64,000 nucleotides of DNA. Origin: Pseudomonadota bacterium (GTDB taxonomy: Bacteria; Pseudomonadota; Alphaproteobacteria; Caulobacterales; Caulobacteraceae). The stretch spans positions 1 through 64,000 of the forward strand of contig JAIUNU010000016.1 in the NCBI GenBank assembly GCA_020161365.1. Direction: 5' to 3'. Of this stretch, positions 8,774 to 17,273 are shown one piece after another. The translations under genes and the position numbers were made by a program. Below the pieces are notes generated by a model, which was given only the letters and a program-made list of their open reading frames with translations, did no database searches and was not told the DNA's origin. Each line of letters opens with the position of its first letter. Position 1 is the stretch's first letter.

Positions 8774-9114
8774 CGCGCCCCCTCCTCCGCGCTTACCCAC
8801 CGCTCGAACATCGCGTCCAGGGCCTCGTCGCATTCGGCTCGCAGCTGCTCTGCCGACTTGCTGTTGGGCGCAAAGGCCACATCCACGGCCCAGACCGTCA
8901 TGTGGTCGAATGCGATGGCCCAGGACAGGTTCGGATCGGTCCGGTCGGCCTGTAACTGTGTACGGGCCGCCGCCTCGTCGTCGGTCCAGCGCCGGATGAA
9001 GCCGCCGCCGAGAAGATAGAGCGTGTTGCTGTATCGCGGCATGCCGCTGGCCAGATGCTGGGCGATCAGGTCGTCGTCGATGTGATCGAACGTGGTCTTG
9101 GTGAACTCGAACAT
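8770..9114 (-). CDS. Hypothetical protein (114 aa)
   Basis: A soluble acidic protein starting MFEFTKTTFDHIDDDLIAQH. No family is recognised. Its 3' end overlaps the end of traD by a few bases, tail to tail. It is one of the genes with a short stem-loop and purine tract just upstream of the start (hairpin 9137-9151), a feature shared with the replication and maintenance genes of this element. Confidence 0.65.
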   Translation of the reverse strand: MFEFTKTTFDHIDDDLIAQHLASGMPRYSNTLYLLGGGFIRRWTDDEAAARTQLQADRTDPNLSWAIAFDHMTVWAVDVAFAPNSKSAEQLRAECDEALDAMFERWVSAEEGAR

Positions 9115-9136
9115 GGGACATCTCCGGCTAGGCCGA

Positions 9137-9151
9137 CGCTCCCCTTGAGCG
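9137..9151 (-). promoter_or_regulatory. Leader hairpin upstream of the 114-aa gene
   Basis: Stem CGCTC/GAGCG, loop CCCTT. On the minus strand the purine-rich tract GGGGAAGGGACAAA lies upstream. Member of the leader-hairpin family described in the findings. Confidence 0.4.
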
Positions 9152-9285
9152 CCTTTGTCCCTTCCCCGCTGTCGGGCCCCGGCCAGTCACCGCAGGGGTC
9201 GCGCTCGCGCGGGCCCGGAGGGGAACCCGCGCAGCGGGTTGACGGGCTGGGTGACAGGGTAGGATTGGAAGAGGCGCCTCCAAGC

Positions 9286-9480
9286 TCAGTAGCCGAAGCC
9301 GCGCCGTCGCAAGTCGACGGCGACGAGCGCCTTCAGGGCGCTCGCCAGCGAGGCGGGCCCTCGGGTGGACGCCGAGGCGACCGGGATCTGGCGCCCTGGC
9401 GCCGGGCCCGTGGAGACGAGCGGGCGCCGAGGCTCAGGAAGGGCGCGCCCCGATGAGGCGCAACCCCGGCCCAGCGTCAC
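9286..9480 (-). CDS. Possible small protein (64 aa)
   Basis: A frame ending in SLASALKALVAVDLRRRGFGY. The end of the protein looks plausible, but the first 40 residues are rich in Arg, Pro and Gly and may be translated spacer. No family or convincing ribosome site is seen. Kept at low confidence because it fills a gap between two small minus-strand genes. Confidence 0.25.
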   Translation of the reverse strand: MTLGRGCASSGRALPEPRRPLVSTGPAPGRQIPVASASTRGPASLASALKALVAVDLRRRGFGY

Positions 9481-9493
9481 GCAAAGAGAGGGC

Positions 9494-9727
9494 TCACGCC
9501 CCCTCCCCGCCGCGCGACTTGCCGACCAGCACCTGACAGAGGGCGAGATAGGCCATGGCCACCAGATCGATCGCCAGCAGCGCCCCGAAGAGCATCAGGG
9601 CCTTGGGGCCGGCTGGACGCCCGATGAAGAAGGACGCCGTCAGCCCAAGGCAGGCGAAGAAGCCGACGACGAGGGTCAGCTTGAACCCGATCAGGACGAT
9701 GAGCTTTTCAGTGCGCGTGAAGGTCAT
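9494..9727 (-). CDS. Small inner-membrane protein (77 aa)
   Basis: Two membrane segments: LIVLIGFKLTLVVGFFACLGL and a second around ALMLFGALLAIDLVAMAYLAL. The N-terminus MTFTRTEK is short and cytoplasmic and the C-terminus is basic. ATG 9727 is preceded by a clear 7-bp leader hairpin. The position among transfer genes suggests an accessory role in conjugation, but the family is unknown. Confidence 0.6.
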   Translation of the reverse strand: MTFTRTEKLIVLIGFKLTLVVGFFACLGLTASFFIGRPAGPKALMLFGALLAIDLVAMAYLALCQVLVGKSRGGEGA

Positions 9728-9744
9728 GGGTCTGGTCTCCGATC

Positions 9745-9763
9745 GACGCTCCCGATGAGCGTC
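9745..9763 (-). promoter_or_regulatory. Leader hairpin upstream of the small membrane protein
   Basis: Perfect 7-bp stem GACGCTC/GAGCGTC with a 5-base loop, ending 18 bases before the start codon. The sequence from here to about 9870 resembles that at 9130-9268, so the two leaders share ancestry. Confidence 0.45.
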
Positions 9764-9933
9764 TTCGTCGACCGGGCCTGTCGGGCCCTGGACCGTCACC
9801 GTCCGCGCCGCGCGCGGCGCGGCACCCGCGCCAGCGGGTTGACGGACCGGGTGACAGGGCAGGATCGGCGGAAGCGTTCACGGGCTCGGGCAGCCCATGC
9901 CCTCAGCGGCCTGCCAGGGCGCGGATCGGTCGC

Positions 9934-10692
9934 TCAGGGTTGGGGCGCGGCAAGCCGTGCGGGGTCTTCGACAATCTCGCCCGTCGGCAGCACGACGAGG
10001 CCACGGGCACCCGCCGCGGCCGGCGCAAGGGTTCCTGACGCCTGGACCGAGACGTCAATCGCATCGGGCGAGCGCCCCTGATCGGGAAAGATTGCGCCGC
10101 CCGCCGCCGCAAGGGGATCGAGCGGGGCGGCGCCCGTCCTGCCCGCCTGGCCCGGATAGAAGGCGTGATCGCCGATCACCACGCTGGGCGCGGCTCCGCC
10201 GAAATGCACCAGGCGCGGCGACACCGTTCCGGCCGCTGCGCGCGCGGCCACGATCTTGGGGTTCTGGAAATAGAGGGCCCCGCCGGTGAGATCCGGCAGC
10301 CGGCCCTCCAGGGCCAGGTTCAAGATGGTGTCGATGCGCGCGCGCTCGGCCGGGCGCACCGCCGGCAAGGCGCGCCAGTCGCCGCCCGCCCGCAGCACCG
10401 GCTCGAACTGGGCGCGGGCATTGACGACCTGGTCGATGCTGTCGCCCCAGCGCCCGGCCGCGAGCCTGTTGAGGATGGTGTAGACCACGCCGGCCAGGCC
10501 GCTGTCGCCCTGCCCGGCCGCCTCGGCCCAGGTCACCCGGGCGATGGCGTCGCGCCCGCCTGGCGCATCGACCACGTCCCGCAGCCGGGCAAGGTCCGGG
10601 CGCTCGGCGGCGACCTGACCCCAGGCGCTAGCCGGGGCCGTCGCCAGGACGAGGACGGCCATGGCGCCGGCGAGGACCCGCCCCCAGGTCAC
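9934..10692 (-). CDS. Exported SleB-like cell wall hydrolase
   Basis: A 252-aa protein. It has a signal peptide (VLAGAMAVLVLATAPASAWG). The domain after residue 50, with ARVTWAEAAGQGDSGLAGVVYTILNRL, resembles the Hydrolase_2 (SleB/CwlJ) fold, where the Glu in WAEA is the catalytic candidate. Such enzymes cut peptidoglycan to let transfer machinery through. The GTG start at 10692 overlaps the traF stop by four bases (GTGA), so the two are translationally coupled. The C-terminal 60 residues are low-complexity. Confidence 0.75.
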   Translation of the reverse strand: MTWGRVLAGAMAVLVLATAPASAWGQVAAERPDLARLRDVVDAPGGRDAIARVTWAEAAGQGDSGLAGVVYTILNRLAAGRWGDSIDQVVNARAQFEPVLRAGGDWRALPAVRPAERARIDTILNLALEGRLPDLTGGALYFQNPKIVAARAAAGTVSPRLVHFGGAAPSVVIGDHAFYPGQAGRTGAAPLDPLAAAGGAIFPDQGRSPDAIDVSVQASGTLAPAAAGARGLVVLPTGEIVEDPARLAAPQP

Positions 10693-11201
10693 GAAGGCGT
10701 CTCTGAGGTGAGAATCGGCATGTAGACGCCGAGGATCTCCGCCCGATGGACCGGACCGTAGTAGCGGCTGTCGAAGCTGTTGGGGATCCGCGTCGAGAGC
10801 ACGAAGACCTCGTCGGCCGCTAGGCGCCGACAGTCGCGCCACTGCGGGAGGGACCGACCGCGCCGATCGATCCGCGCCGCGGCCGGCCAAACCTGGTCGT
10901 TGACGAGCACGCGCCGCTCGTCGGCGCAGACAAGATCCCCTGCCCCGGCCCGCACGGCCTTGAGTATGCTGGTGCGCGCTCGCTCGGGCATGGCCTCGGC
11001 GACATAGGGATAGGCGCCCGGCGGCGGCCGAAAGGCGATGATGCGCCCGACCGCCGGCGGAAGGCGGGAGCGGACGTAGATGCCGGTCGGTTCGCTGGGC
11101 GAGGTGTTGACCAGGACCAGCGGCGCGGGCGCGAGGGCCTGGACCGCCGCGATCGGTGCGGGGATCAGACCAAGCAAGGCGATGCGGAGCCCTCGATGCA
11201 T
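10689..11201 (-). CDS. traF: TraF, conjugal transfer signal peptidase
   Basis: A 170-aa S26-family peptidase with an N-terminal membrane segment. The Ser motif NTSPSEPTGIYVR supplies the nucleophile (the Ser before EPTG), and the Lys region RTSILKAVRAGAGDLVC supplies the general base. In P-type systems TraF trims and cyclises the TrbC pilin. The ATG at 11201 puts the membrane segment at the start; a longer frame begins at 11297. Coupled to the hydrolase gene downstream. Confidence 0.87.
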   Translation of the reverse strand: MHRGLRIALLGLIPAPIAAVQALAPAPLVLVNTSPSEPTGIYVRSRLPPAVGRIIAFRPPPGAYPYVAEAMPERARTSILKAVRAGAGDLVCADERRVLVNDQVWPAAARIDRRGRSLPQWRDCRRLAADEVFVLSTRIPNSFDSRYYGPVHRAEILGVYMPILTSETPS

Positions 11202-11451
11202 GGCCAAGGCTCTCACCCGGTCGATGGTCTCGGCAATTCCCGAGAAATCCGGGGTCGTCGGGCCTTCTCGGGGTTCCCGGCCTGGGTCGCAGACCACGAG
11301 CCGGGGAAACGGGGCCCCTCTTTGGCCCTGTGTTTCCCGGCGGCGCTTCAGCTGCGCCGTTAGAGATATTGTTATGTACGAAGTTAATTAAGTTAAGGGG
11401 CCTGACAGGGAGGAAAACCTGAGTGCGTTCCGTGGCTTGGCGAAACACCCA

Positions 11452-12280
11452 GTGGGCGATACCCCGTGGATCGGTGTCTGTTCCCCCGAGGCTTGGGTGG
11501 GCGTTCCCCCGCAGGAAGCGTGGGTGAAAACCCGTGCCATCCACAGGTTGGACCGGTGGGTGAAAGACCGAACCCGGCCCGAAGTCCCTCCGGTGGGCGA
11601 ATCCCCGACGCTTTCAGGCCGCTGAGGCCGCAAAATCCCCGCCAACTAGGCGTTCTGCCGGTCCCGCGAACATCTGACGGGGCCAAAATCCGCCCTTAGA
11701 TGGCCCCGCGCTCCCGTGAAGGCGCACCAGTGGGCGAAACCCCGACATCCGGACCGACCCCGGTGTGTGAAACCCCGAGGCAAAGCCGAGTCCAGGGTGG
11801 GTGAAACCCCGAAGCATGGCCCTGGCGCCCGGTGTGCGAAACCGCGATGGCGCGGTGTGCGAAACCCCGACGCAGCTCCCTCAACCGGGTGTGTGAAACC
11901 CCGAACGAAAGGCCGATTTCGGTGTGTGAAACCCCGAGGGCCTACCCCCACCTCCGGCGGGCGTTCCCCCCGACGGATTGGAGGCGCTTCGGTGGGTGAA
12001 ACCCCGAAGAAAGGCCCAGGCGGTGTGCGAAACCCCGACAAGCCGGGCCTTATCGGGTGTGTGAAACCCCGACGTGTCCCTTCCACGGCCGCCGCCGGCG
12101 TTTTGGCGCTGAAAATCGGCGTCCGCGCCCGGTTTTAACCCGCTGTTTACCAATTTGGCGGGCGGCCAGGGCGACTCTGGTGTGTGAAAGACCGTCCCGC
12201 AGGGCCAGGCGTTACTTGAAGTCCTGGCGTCAACTACTTGAAAATATGGGGAATCGGCAATCGCGGTGTGCGATAGACCG
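11452..12280 (+). repeat. oriV: Iteron array, presumed oriV
   Basis: About 18 direct repeats of GGTGTGTGAAACCCCG and close variants (GGTGGGTGAAACCCCG, GGTGTGCGAAACCCCG), all in the same orientation. The tightest block (11762-12071) has nine good copies and one degraded copy, mostly 31-36 bp apart, about three helical turns. Looser copies flank it, and the last (12265-12280) touches the repA stop. Such arrays are Rep-binding sites that start replication and limit copy number. The AT-rich stretch near 11370-11400 may be the unwinding region. No spacers of CRISPR type are present. Confidence 0.85.
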
Positions 12281-13249
12281 TTAGTCGTCGTCGCGCACGA
12301 CCCGGCGCTTGGTCCAAGGCTCGATCAGCCCGTCGACCTCGACGGCACGGCGATCTTCCCGCTCCCGGCGGACCCGCGTGGCCGTCTCGGCCTCAAGCTC
12401 GGCCTGGACCTGGATGCGCTCGACGACCGAGCGGCGAATGAACCTCACCGCCTGGGAGCCGTCCCCGGCTGTCGTATAGGCCATGTCGTACTCAGGCAGG
12501 TCGTTGGCCTCGACGATCTTGCGCAACATGCGCGCAAATTCCTTGGGCGCGCTGTCGGAGCCGCTCTTCTCGTGCAGCAGGCTGACCCGGCAGGTCCAGC
12601 CGTCGTCCTGGTCGCCGGCGTGTTTGCGGGCGATGCGGTAGATGATGCGCTCGAGGCCGCCGGAGATCTGGAAATAGTCGGGGTGCATGGTCAGCACCGC
12701 CTTCTCGTTCATGATCCCTTCCCAGACCCAGTTCGACAGCACGATACGCAGCGCCACCGGGTTGCCCTGGCCGTCGGTCTCCACGCCCCATTCGTCCAGC
12801 CAGCTGAAGCGCGCGTCGTGGCCCTTGCGGGGCCGGCGGATGGAGGTGTGGATCGATGTGGTCGCGAGACGATCCAGCGCCGCCTTCAGGTCGGCATAGC
12901 CCTTGCCGCCGGTGTCGCGCTGGATCGTGCGCAAGAGGTCATAGGCGGTGACGTGCAGGGTCCGGGGCACGTCGTTGCGACCCTCGGCCTTCATGCGGTT
13001 GAGCGCGCTGGTCGCCCAGATCAGGATGTCGGCGTCCCAGATGGTGGCCATGCCGTAGGCCGGCATCGCCTCGACCTTCACCGTGACCTCGCCGTCGGCG
13101 CTCTTGTACTCGATGGGCTTGAGGCGCTTGCGCTTCTGCAGCGAGAAGAACGGCCGCTCCATCGTCTCGCGCTGATCCTTCAGCGAAAGATCCCGCATCA
13201 GCGGGATGAACAGGTCGAACTGGTTGTTGCGGTCCTTGGGGGCCGTCAT
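12281..13249 (-). CDS. repA: RepA-type replication initiator
   Basis: A 322-aa protein of the replication initiator A family (RPA, PF10134 type). Features are LFIPLMRDLSLKDQRETMERPFFSLQKRKR at the start (residues 13-42), a winged-helix DILIWATSALN region, and SNWVWEGIMNEKAVLTMHPDYF before a second basic helix set. It should bind the iterons that lie immediately downstream and open the origin. The gene precedes the array in transcription, unlike the more common iterons-then-rep order. repA, the RHH-like gene and parA form one minus-strand set. Confidence 0.85.
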   Translation of the reverse strand: MTAPKDRNNQFDLFIPLMRDLSLKDQRETMERPFFSLQKRKRLKPIEYKSADGEVTVKVEAMPAYGMATIWDADILIWATSALNRMKAEGRNDVPRTLHVTAYDLLRTIQRDTGGKGYADLKAALDRLATTSIHTSIRRPRKGHDARFSWLDEWGVETDGQGNPVALRIVLSNWVWEGIMNEKAVLTMHPDYFQISGGLERIIYRIARKHAGDQDDGWTCRVSLLHEKSGSDSAPKEFARMLRKIVEANDLPEYDMAYTTAGDGSQAVRFIRRSVVERIQVQAELEAETATRVRREREDRRAVEVDGLIEPWTKRRVVRDDD

Positions 13250-13396
13250 GCGCCCTGCCCTACTCTCACGATCATCTGGCGTACCGCGATTCGCTTCATC
13301 GCCGCCGCGTGCCGGATGGCCGCGGCCACACCGGCGGATCCACCCAAGTCATCGACGGGGGGGAGCAAATCCCCATTTGCCCTTTTGCCCATCTTC

Positions 13397-13846
13397 CTAT
13401 TTTCTCACCCGGCGTCCGTCTTCGTGGAGCGTCGCCATATCGACCGGGTAGCCCTTCTCGGCCAAGGCCTCCAGGACCAGGAACTTTACCGTCACCCGCC
13501 GCCTGACCGCGTCCAGCTTCAGCGCGGTCGACAGCTCATCGTCGATGACGAATTTCAGCGAGGTCTCGCGATCGGAGAAGTCGGTCGCCGGAGCGGGCTT
13601 GACCGCCTTGGGTTTGGGAGCCGCGCGGGGGGCCGGCGCGACCGCCAAGGCCTTTGGCGCGGGCGCGGGCGTCGCCTGGGCCGGCGAGGCCACGTCCGCC
13701 TCGATCACGCCGGCAGGCGCACTGGTCGTGCGATTGAAGCCCAAATCCTCGGTGGCTTTGCGGAGGGCTTCGGTGGCGCCCGCGTCATTGATCGGACGGG
13801 GTCGTGGGGCCGGTTGGAAGGCCGGGCGGGCGGCTTTGTCGGTCAT
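13397..13846 (-). CDS. Ribbon-helix-helix-like partition partner of ParA
   Basis: A 149-aa protein. The first 90 residues are a flexible Ala/Pro/Lys-rich arm. The C-terminal part, ETSLKFVIDDELSTALKL followed by RRRVTVKFLVLEALAEKGY, has the strand-helix-helix shape of a small RHH DNA-binding domain. It lies 16 bases after parA, the position of a centromere-binding protein. The repeats TTGCCCA/TGGGCAA near 13361-13395 and at 14523-15000 are candidate binding sites. The fold assignment is inferred from pattern, not from a match. Confidence 0.6.
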   Translation of the reverse strand: MTDKAARPAFQPAPRPRPINDAGATEALRKATEDLGFNRTTSAPAGVIEADVASPAQATPAPAPKALAVAPAPRAAPKPKAVKPAPATDFSDRETSLKFVIDDELSTALKLDAVRRRVTVKFLVLEALAEKGYPVDMATLHEDGRRVRK

Positions 13847-13862
13847 GGTCTCCCCTCCCCTA

Positions 13863-14522
13863 TCAGGCCGCCTGGGCCTGGTTGGCCAGCGCTTCAAGCA
13901 GCTCGGCCAGCACCGCGGCGATCTCGCGCGCGGCCTTGGCCTCCCCGCCGGGGGCGCTGGGCGTCATGCCCGTGAAGTGGATCTGCTGATAGGCCGCGCG
14001 CTGGATGATCTCCGTATTGAGGACCGGGATACTGTTGTCGCGGATCTCCTGGCGGGCATGGCCAGCCACGCGGCTGTAGAGCGGGTTCATCTGGCTGAAC
14101 ACGACGCGCGCGGGGATGCCGCGCTTGAGCATCTTCTCGGCGCGCTTGACCACCTCGTAGGTGCGGTAGACCTCCTGCAGGTCCATGCCCGAGATCTTGG
14201 TCGGGATCAGGACCATGTCGCTCTCGGCGATGGCGTAGGTCACCGCCTGGGAGGCCGCACCTTCCAGGTCCACGAAGACCAGGGCGTACTCGCTGGCGGC
14301 GTTGGCGATGACGTCCTGGATCCTGGTCTCGTTGGCCTCGCTGATGACGGTGACCTTGCAGTCGTCGCCGGCGCGCTCGCGCCAGCTGGCGACGTGGCCG
14401 TTGGGGTCCCCATCGACGATGGCCACCGAGCCGCCCTGTCGGGCGAAGGCGTCGGCCAGGCACATGACCAGGGTGGTCTTGCCCACCCCGCCCTTCGTCG
14501 AACACACGCTGATGACCGCCAT
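13863..14522 (-). CDS. parA: ParA-family partition ATPase
   Basis: A 219-aa small ParA. The deviant Walker A KGGVGKTT is at residues 10-17, with the signature Lys10, and the Walker B-like FVDLEG follows. The short N-terminus (no HTH) marks type Ib-like plasmid ParA, which pairs with a small RHH-type partner, as seen here. ATG 14522 is chosen because it starts MAVISVCSTKGG directly; a longer frame from 14600 adds an unlikely extension. A small hairpin GGGAA/TTCCC precedes the start. Confidence 0.88.
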   Translation of the reverse strand: MAVISVCSTKGGVGKTTLVMCLADAFARQGGSVAIVDGDPNGHVASWRERAGDDCKVTVISEANETRIQDVIANAASEYALVFVDLEGAASQAVTYAIAESDMVLIPTKISGMDLQEVYRTYEVVKRAEKMLKRGIPARVVFSQMNPLYSRVAGHARQEIRDNSIPVLNTEIIQRAAYQQIHFTGMTPSAPGGEAKAAREIAAVLAELLEALANQAQAA

Positions 14523-15002
14523 GGGAAAGTTCCCTTCTGAGGCAATGGGCAACTGGGCAATTGGGGTCTTGGGTTTCTGCCGAGGTCCCCTTTTGCTCAA
14601 ATTAGGTTATGGGCAATTGGTGAACAGGGTTTTAACCCAAGTGGGTAAATGGAGTTCTGGGGACATGTGGAAAGCAACTTTTCCACAGAAACCCGCTTCA
14701 CCAAATTCGCAAAACACCTTCATCCCAGATGGGCAAGGGTGGACTTAACCCAGAGCCCATTTTGTGAACATCACTCTAAACCAGATACCCAAGTTCGCAA
14801 ACGGGGTTCCGGGAACTTCCCGGTTTGGGCAAGATACCCAAATGGGGATTTGCCCTCTTGCCATGATGGGGCGAGGGGGTTCTGGGCAAGTCCTCAAGAG
14901 GGCAAGACCACACCTTGAGCTGAACTGCTTCGCCGGGCCGCGCGACACCCCAGACGCCCAAATGGGAACTTCCCCATTTGCCCACCTGGCTGAGCCCCCG
15001 CG
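14523..15002. repeat. Repeat-rich spacer, presumed centromere and parA promoter
   Basis: About 480 bases without a gene. It is lower in GC than its surroundings and holds many short copies of TGGGCAA or its complement TTGCCCA (for example 14546, 14554, 14610, 14730, 14826), plus palindromic pairs such as CCCAAATGGG with CCCATTTGCCC near 14960-14985. At 14666-14687 the arms TGTGGAAA and TTTCCACA form an inverted pair resembling DnaA boxes. The density of one heptamer in both orientations beside parA suggests the partition site and autoregulatory operators. Confidence 0.6.
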
Positions 15003-16022
15003 CTACAGCCGCCAGGCGCGATAACGCGAGCGGCCGCTGACTTCCATCACCGACGCGCCCAGGCTCGTCAGCAGCCGCCGGGCCGTATGGCCGGCGACGC
15101 CCAGGTGCTCGGCCGCCATCGCCGCACTGACCAGGGGCCTGGCCAGCAGAAGGTCGACGAGATCGGCCGAGCGGTCGTTGGCCCTGCGATCGCCGACGCG
15201 CTTGAGCACCACCTGGCGGGCCAGATCCAGGCGTTTCATCTCGGCCAAGCCCGCCTCGGCCCCGACCGCCGTGATCTTCAGCCAGTAAGCCAGGCGGGCC
15301 GCGATCGGGGCGGCGACGAACCCCCGCGGCGGCTGCAGGTGGGTCCGACGCGGGACCTCGAAGGCGAGAAGGCACGAGCGCGTGCGGCCCGACACCCTCA
15401 GGGCCTGGGCGACCATCACCCCGCCGACGAAGCTCTGGCGGGGCAGGGGGTTGACCAGGCGCCAGCCCTCCAGCGCCGTGGCCGCGCGCAGCAAGGCCGG
15501 CGCGCGATCGGGGAGGCGCCGGGTCCACTGCACCCACTCCTCCACCGCCTCGATCGGATCGGCCGTCTCGCCCCGGCTCAGGGTTCGAACCTGGTGGACG
15601 AGTTCGCCGACCAGGTCGCGGGCTTCCGCGCCGGGGCCGGGGCGAACCTCGTCGGGGTCGATAGGGGAGGGGGCCAAGAGCGGCGGCTCGCTGCGATGGC
15701 CCGCCAGCCAGACCGCCCCGTGCGCGGTCTGCAGCTCCGGCCCCGCGCCGCGCGCCCTGCGACGGGCCCGCACGAGACCGTAGGTCGCGCGCAGGGCCTG
15801 GTCGGGAAGGCGCGCGTCCATCTGGGCGTCGTGCAAGACCAGGTCCTCCATATCGACGATCTCGCCGCTGACCCAGCCCCAGCCGTTGGCCTCGATGAAG
15901 TCGACCCGCGCGGCCCAGCCCTCGGCGAAGGGGCAGGCCTGGGCGCGCGCGTCGAGTCGGCTCACCGTGTCCTCGGCCTTGGCGAGGTTCAAAAATAGCC
16001 CTTCGACCGAGGCGTCCAACAA
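15003..16022 (-). CDS. DUF1612/HTH protein (RHE_PE00001-like)
   Basis: A 339-aa protein. The middle DUF1612-like part contains LVLHDAQMDARLPDQALRAT and GWRLVNPLP. The C-terminal HTH is AAEHLGVAGHTARRLLTSLG, followed by a short tail. Proteins of this type are frequent on rhizobial and related plasmids; their role is unclear but regulatory. A 33-bp imperfect palindrome lies just upstream (16056-16088), which fits self-repression. The start at 16022 could shift by a few codons. Confidence 0.7.
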   Translation of the reverse strand: MLDASVEGLFLNLAKAEDTVSRLDARAQACPFAEGWAARVDFIEANGWGWVSGEIVDMEDLVLHDAQMDARLPDQALRATYGLVRARRRARGAGPELQTAHGAVWLAGHRSEPPLLAPSPIDPDEVRPGPGAEARDLVGELVHQVRTLSRGETADPIEAVEEWVQWTRRLPDRAPALLRAATALEGWRLVNPLPRQSFVGGVMVAQALRVSGRTRSCLLAFEVPRRTHLQPPRGFVAAPIAARLAYWLKITAVGAEAGLAEMKRLDLARQVVLKRVGDRRANDRSADLVDLLLARPLVSAAMAAEHLGVAGHTARRLLTSLGASVMEVSGRSRYRAWRL

Positions 16023-16055
16023 GCCGTTCTCCGCGCCGAAAACGGCGAGTCTGAG

Positions 16056-16088
16056 TGACGCACATTTATACCCCTTAAGTGTGCGTTA
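16056..16088. promoter_or_regulatory. Palindromic operator upstream of the DUF1612/HTH gene
   Basis: Imperfect 33-bp palindrome with arms TGACGCACATTTA and TAAGTGTGCGTTA (11 of 13 positions pair). It lies 34-66 bases before the start codon and is the likely binding site of the HTH protein. Confidence 0.55.
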
Positions 16089-16107
16089 CGCCATGGCCCG
16101 AACATGA

Positions 16108-16139
16108 CCCCGCCCCGGAAGGGATCCTCCGGGGCGGGG
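16108..16139 (-). terminator. Strong hairpin after ssb
   Basis: Perfect 12-bp GC-rich stem (CCCCGCCCCGGA with its complement) and an 8-base loop, 10 bases beyond the ssb stop codon. There is no T-run on the minus strand, so it may block RNA decay or act with Rho. Confidence 0.5.
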
Positions 16140-16148
16140 GAGGGGCCT

Positions 16149-16517
16149 TTAGGCCTCCTCGTCTTCGGGATTGGTCTCGGGGCGGTCGAGCGACTTCAGC
16201 TCGTGGCCCGGACCGGCGACCACCACCTTGGTGAAGTAGCGCTCCTGGCCGTCCTTGTCGGTGTAGTGCTCGTTGCGGATCTCGCCCTCGACATAGACCT
16301 TCGAGCCCTTGGGGAGGGGACGCGAGGAGAGCCACTTGACCGTCGCGGGGCTCCAGATCTCGACCTGGTGCCAGGTGGTGAAGTCCTGACGCTCGCCGTT
16401 CTTCTTGGTGTAGCGGCTGGTGGCGACCCGCAGGACCGCCAGGGCCTTGCCGCCCGAGGTGGCGCGAATTTCAGCGTCCGCGCCGGTGAAGCCGATCAGT
16501 TGAACCTTGTTGAGCAT
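16149..16517 (-). CDS. ssb: Single-stranded DNA-binding protein
   Basis: A 122-aa OB-fold protein. It starts MLNKVQLIGFTGADAEIR; the core TTWHQVEIWSPATVKWL and YVEGEIRNEHYTDKDGQ matches bacterial SSB. The acidic tail ends EDEEA rather than the usual DDDIPF, so it may not recruit the same host partners. Plasmid SSBs protect single strands after conjugative entry. The start has an 8-bp leader hairpin upstream (16534-16555). Confidence 0.9.
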   Translation of the reverse strand: MLNKVQLIGFTGADAEIRATSGGKALAVLRVATSRYTKKNGERQDFTTWHQVEIWSPATVKWLSSRPLPKGSKVYVEGEIRNEHYTDKDGQERYFTKVVVAGPGHELKSLDRPETNPEDEEA

Positions 16518-16533
16518 GGTCTTTCTCCGTCTT

Positions 16534-16555
16534 CCGCCGGGAATGGCCCCGGCGG
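16534..16555 (-). promoter_or_regulatory. Leader hairpin of ssb
   Basis: Stem CCGCCGGG/CCCGGCGG (8 bp) with a 6-base loop, ending 16 bases before the start codon. Member of the leader-hairpin family. Confidence 0.45.
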
Positions 16556-17273
16556 CTCGCGGTCCCTGCCGCGATCACGCGTCCTGGCAGGGCGGGGACT
16601 AAGGGCCGGGCCAAAGCCCGCGGACGGTGGACACCGGGCTGCACGCAGCGCAGCGGAGGAAGGCCGGAGGCTCCGCCGGCCCGCGCCTCGCTTACGAGGT
16701 CGGCTTTGACCCGGGCCGCCCCGCCCTAGGGATGGCGTGACAGATCGCGCGGGTCCGCACGCCACTTGGGGCTCCGCGGCCAAGGCGGATGACCTGCTGA
16801 TCAAGGTGCTGGTCGGCCAAGCCGCGCCGCGCGCTTAGCCCGGTTCGACGCAGCCGGCGCAGACGGCCGAGGTTTTCCGCCGCCTCCGCGCCTAGGACCG
16901 GCCAGACGTCTGGATCCACCGGCCCTGGCCGGCGATGGAGCCCAAGGCCTTCAAAGGGCAACGCCCCAGCCCCGAGGGCGCGCGTGTCGGATGCAAGATC
17001 CGCAACGAGCATGCGCCGTCCGCGGCAAGCGGTTTCAGAAGGCGACAGGTCGTCGGTCGGGCGCTGTCGGCGCCGGCCGAACAACAGCCGAACGGGTAGG
17101 GGAGGCGACCGCCCGTCCCAGGGACGCTCTGGACGGGTCATCGCAAGGCGCCGGAACGAATCGCCAACCGCTAAGGTTAGGGTCCGATCCCATGGCGGCC
17201 GCAAGATCTCGCGGTTCGTTCGGGCTTTATTCCACCCGGCCTGGCGTCGTCCCAGGCCTTCGGACTGATGCGG
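16556..17273. other. 718-bp stretch without a supported gene
   Basis: Both strands have open frames here (for example minus 16692-17204), but their translations are Arg/Pro/Gly-rich and show no family features. Some plus-strand segments look like broken coding sequence interrupted by stops near 16839 and 16893. I see only the ssb leader at one end and possibly decayed coding DNA. Confidence 0.4.

Noticed and set aside
11452..12280. Possible CRISPR array
   Set aside because: The repeats are about 16 bp, the spacers are short (about 7-20 bp) and the repeats vary among themselves; no cas genes. They are replication iterons.
12266..13975. Long plus-strand open frame opposite repA and the RHH-like gene
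   Set aside because: It crosses two minus-strand genes and their spacer; high GC makes such frames open by chance.
16692..17204. 170-codon minus-strand frame after the XRE gene
   Set aside because: Composition is Arg/Pro/Gly-rich, no ribosome site and no motif; kept only as part of a gene-free stretch.
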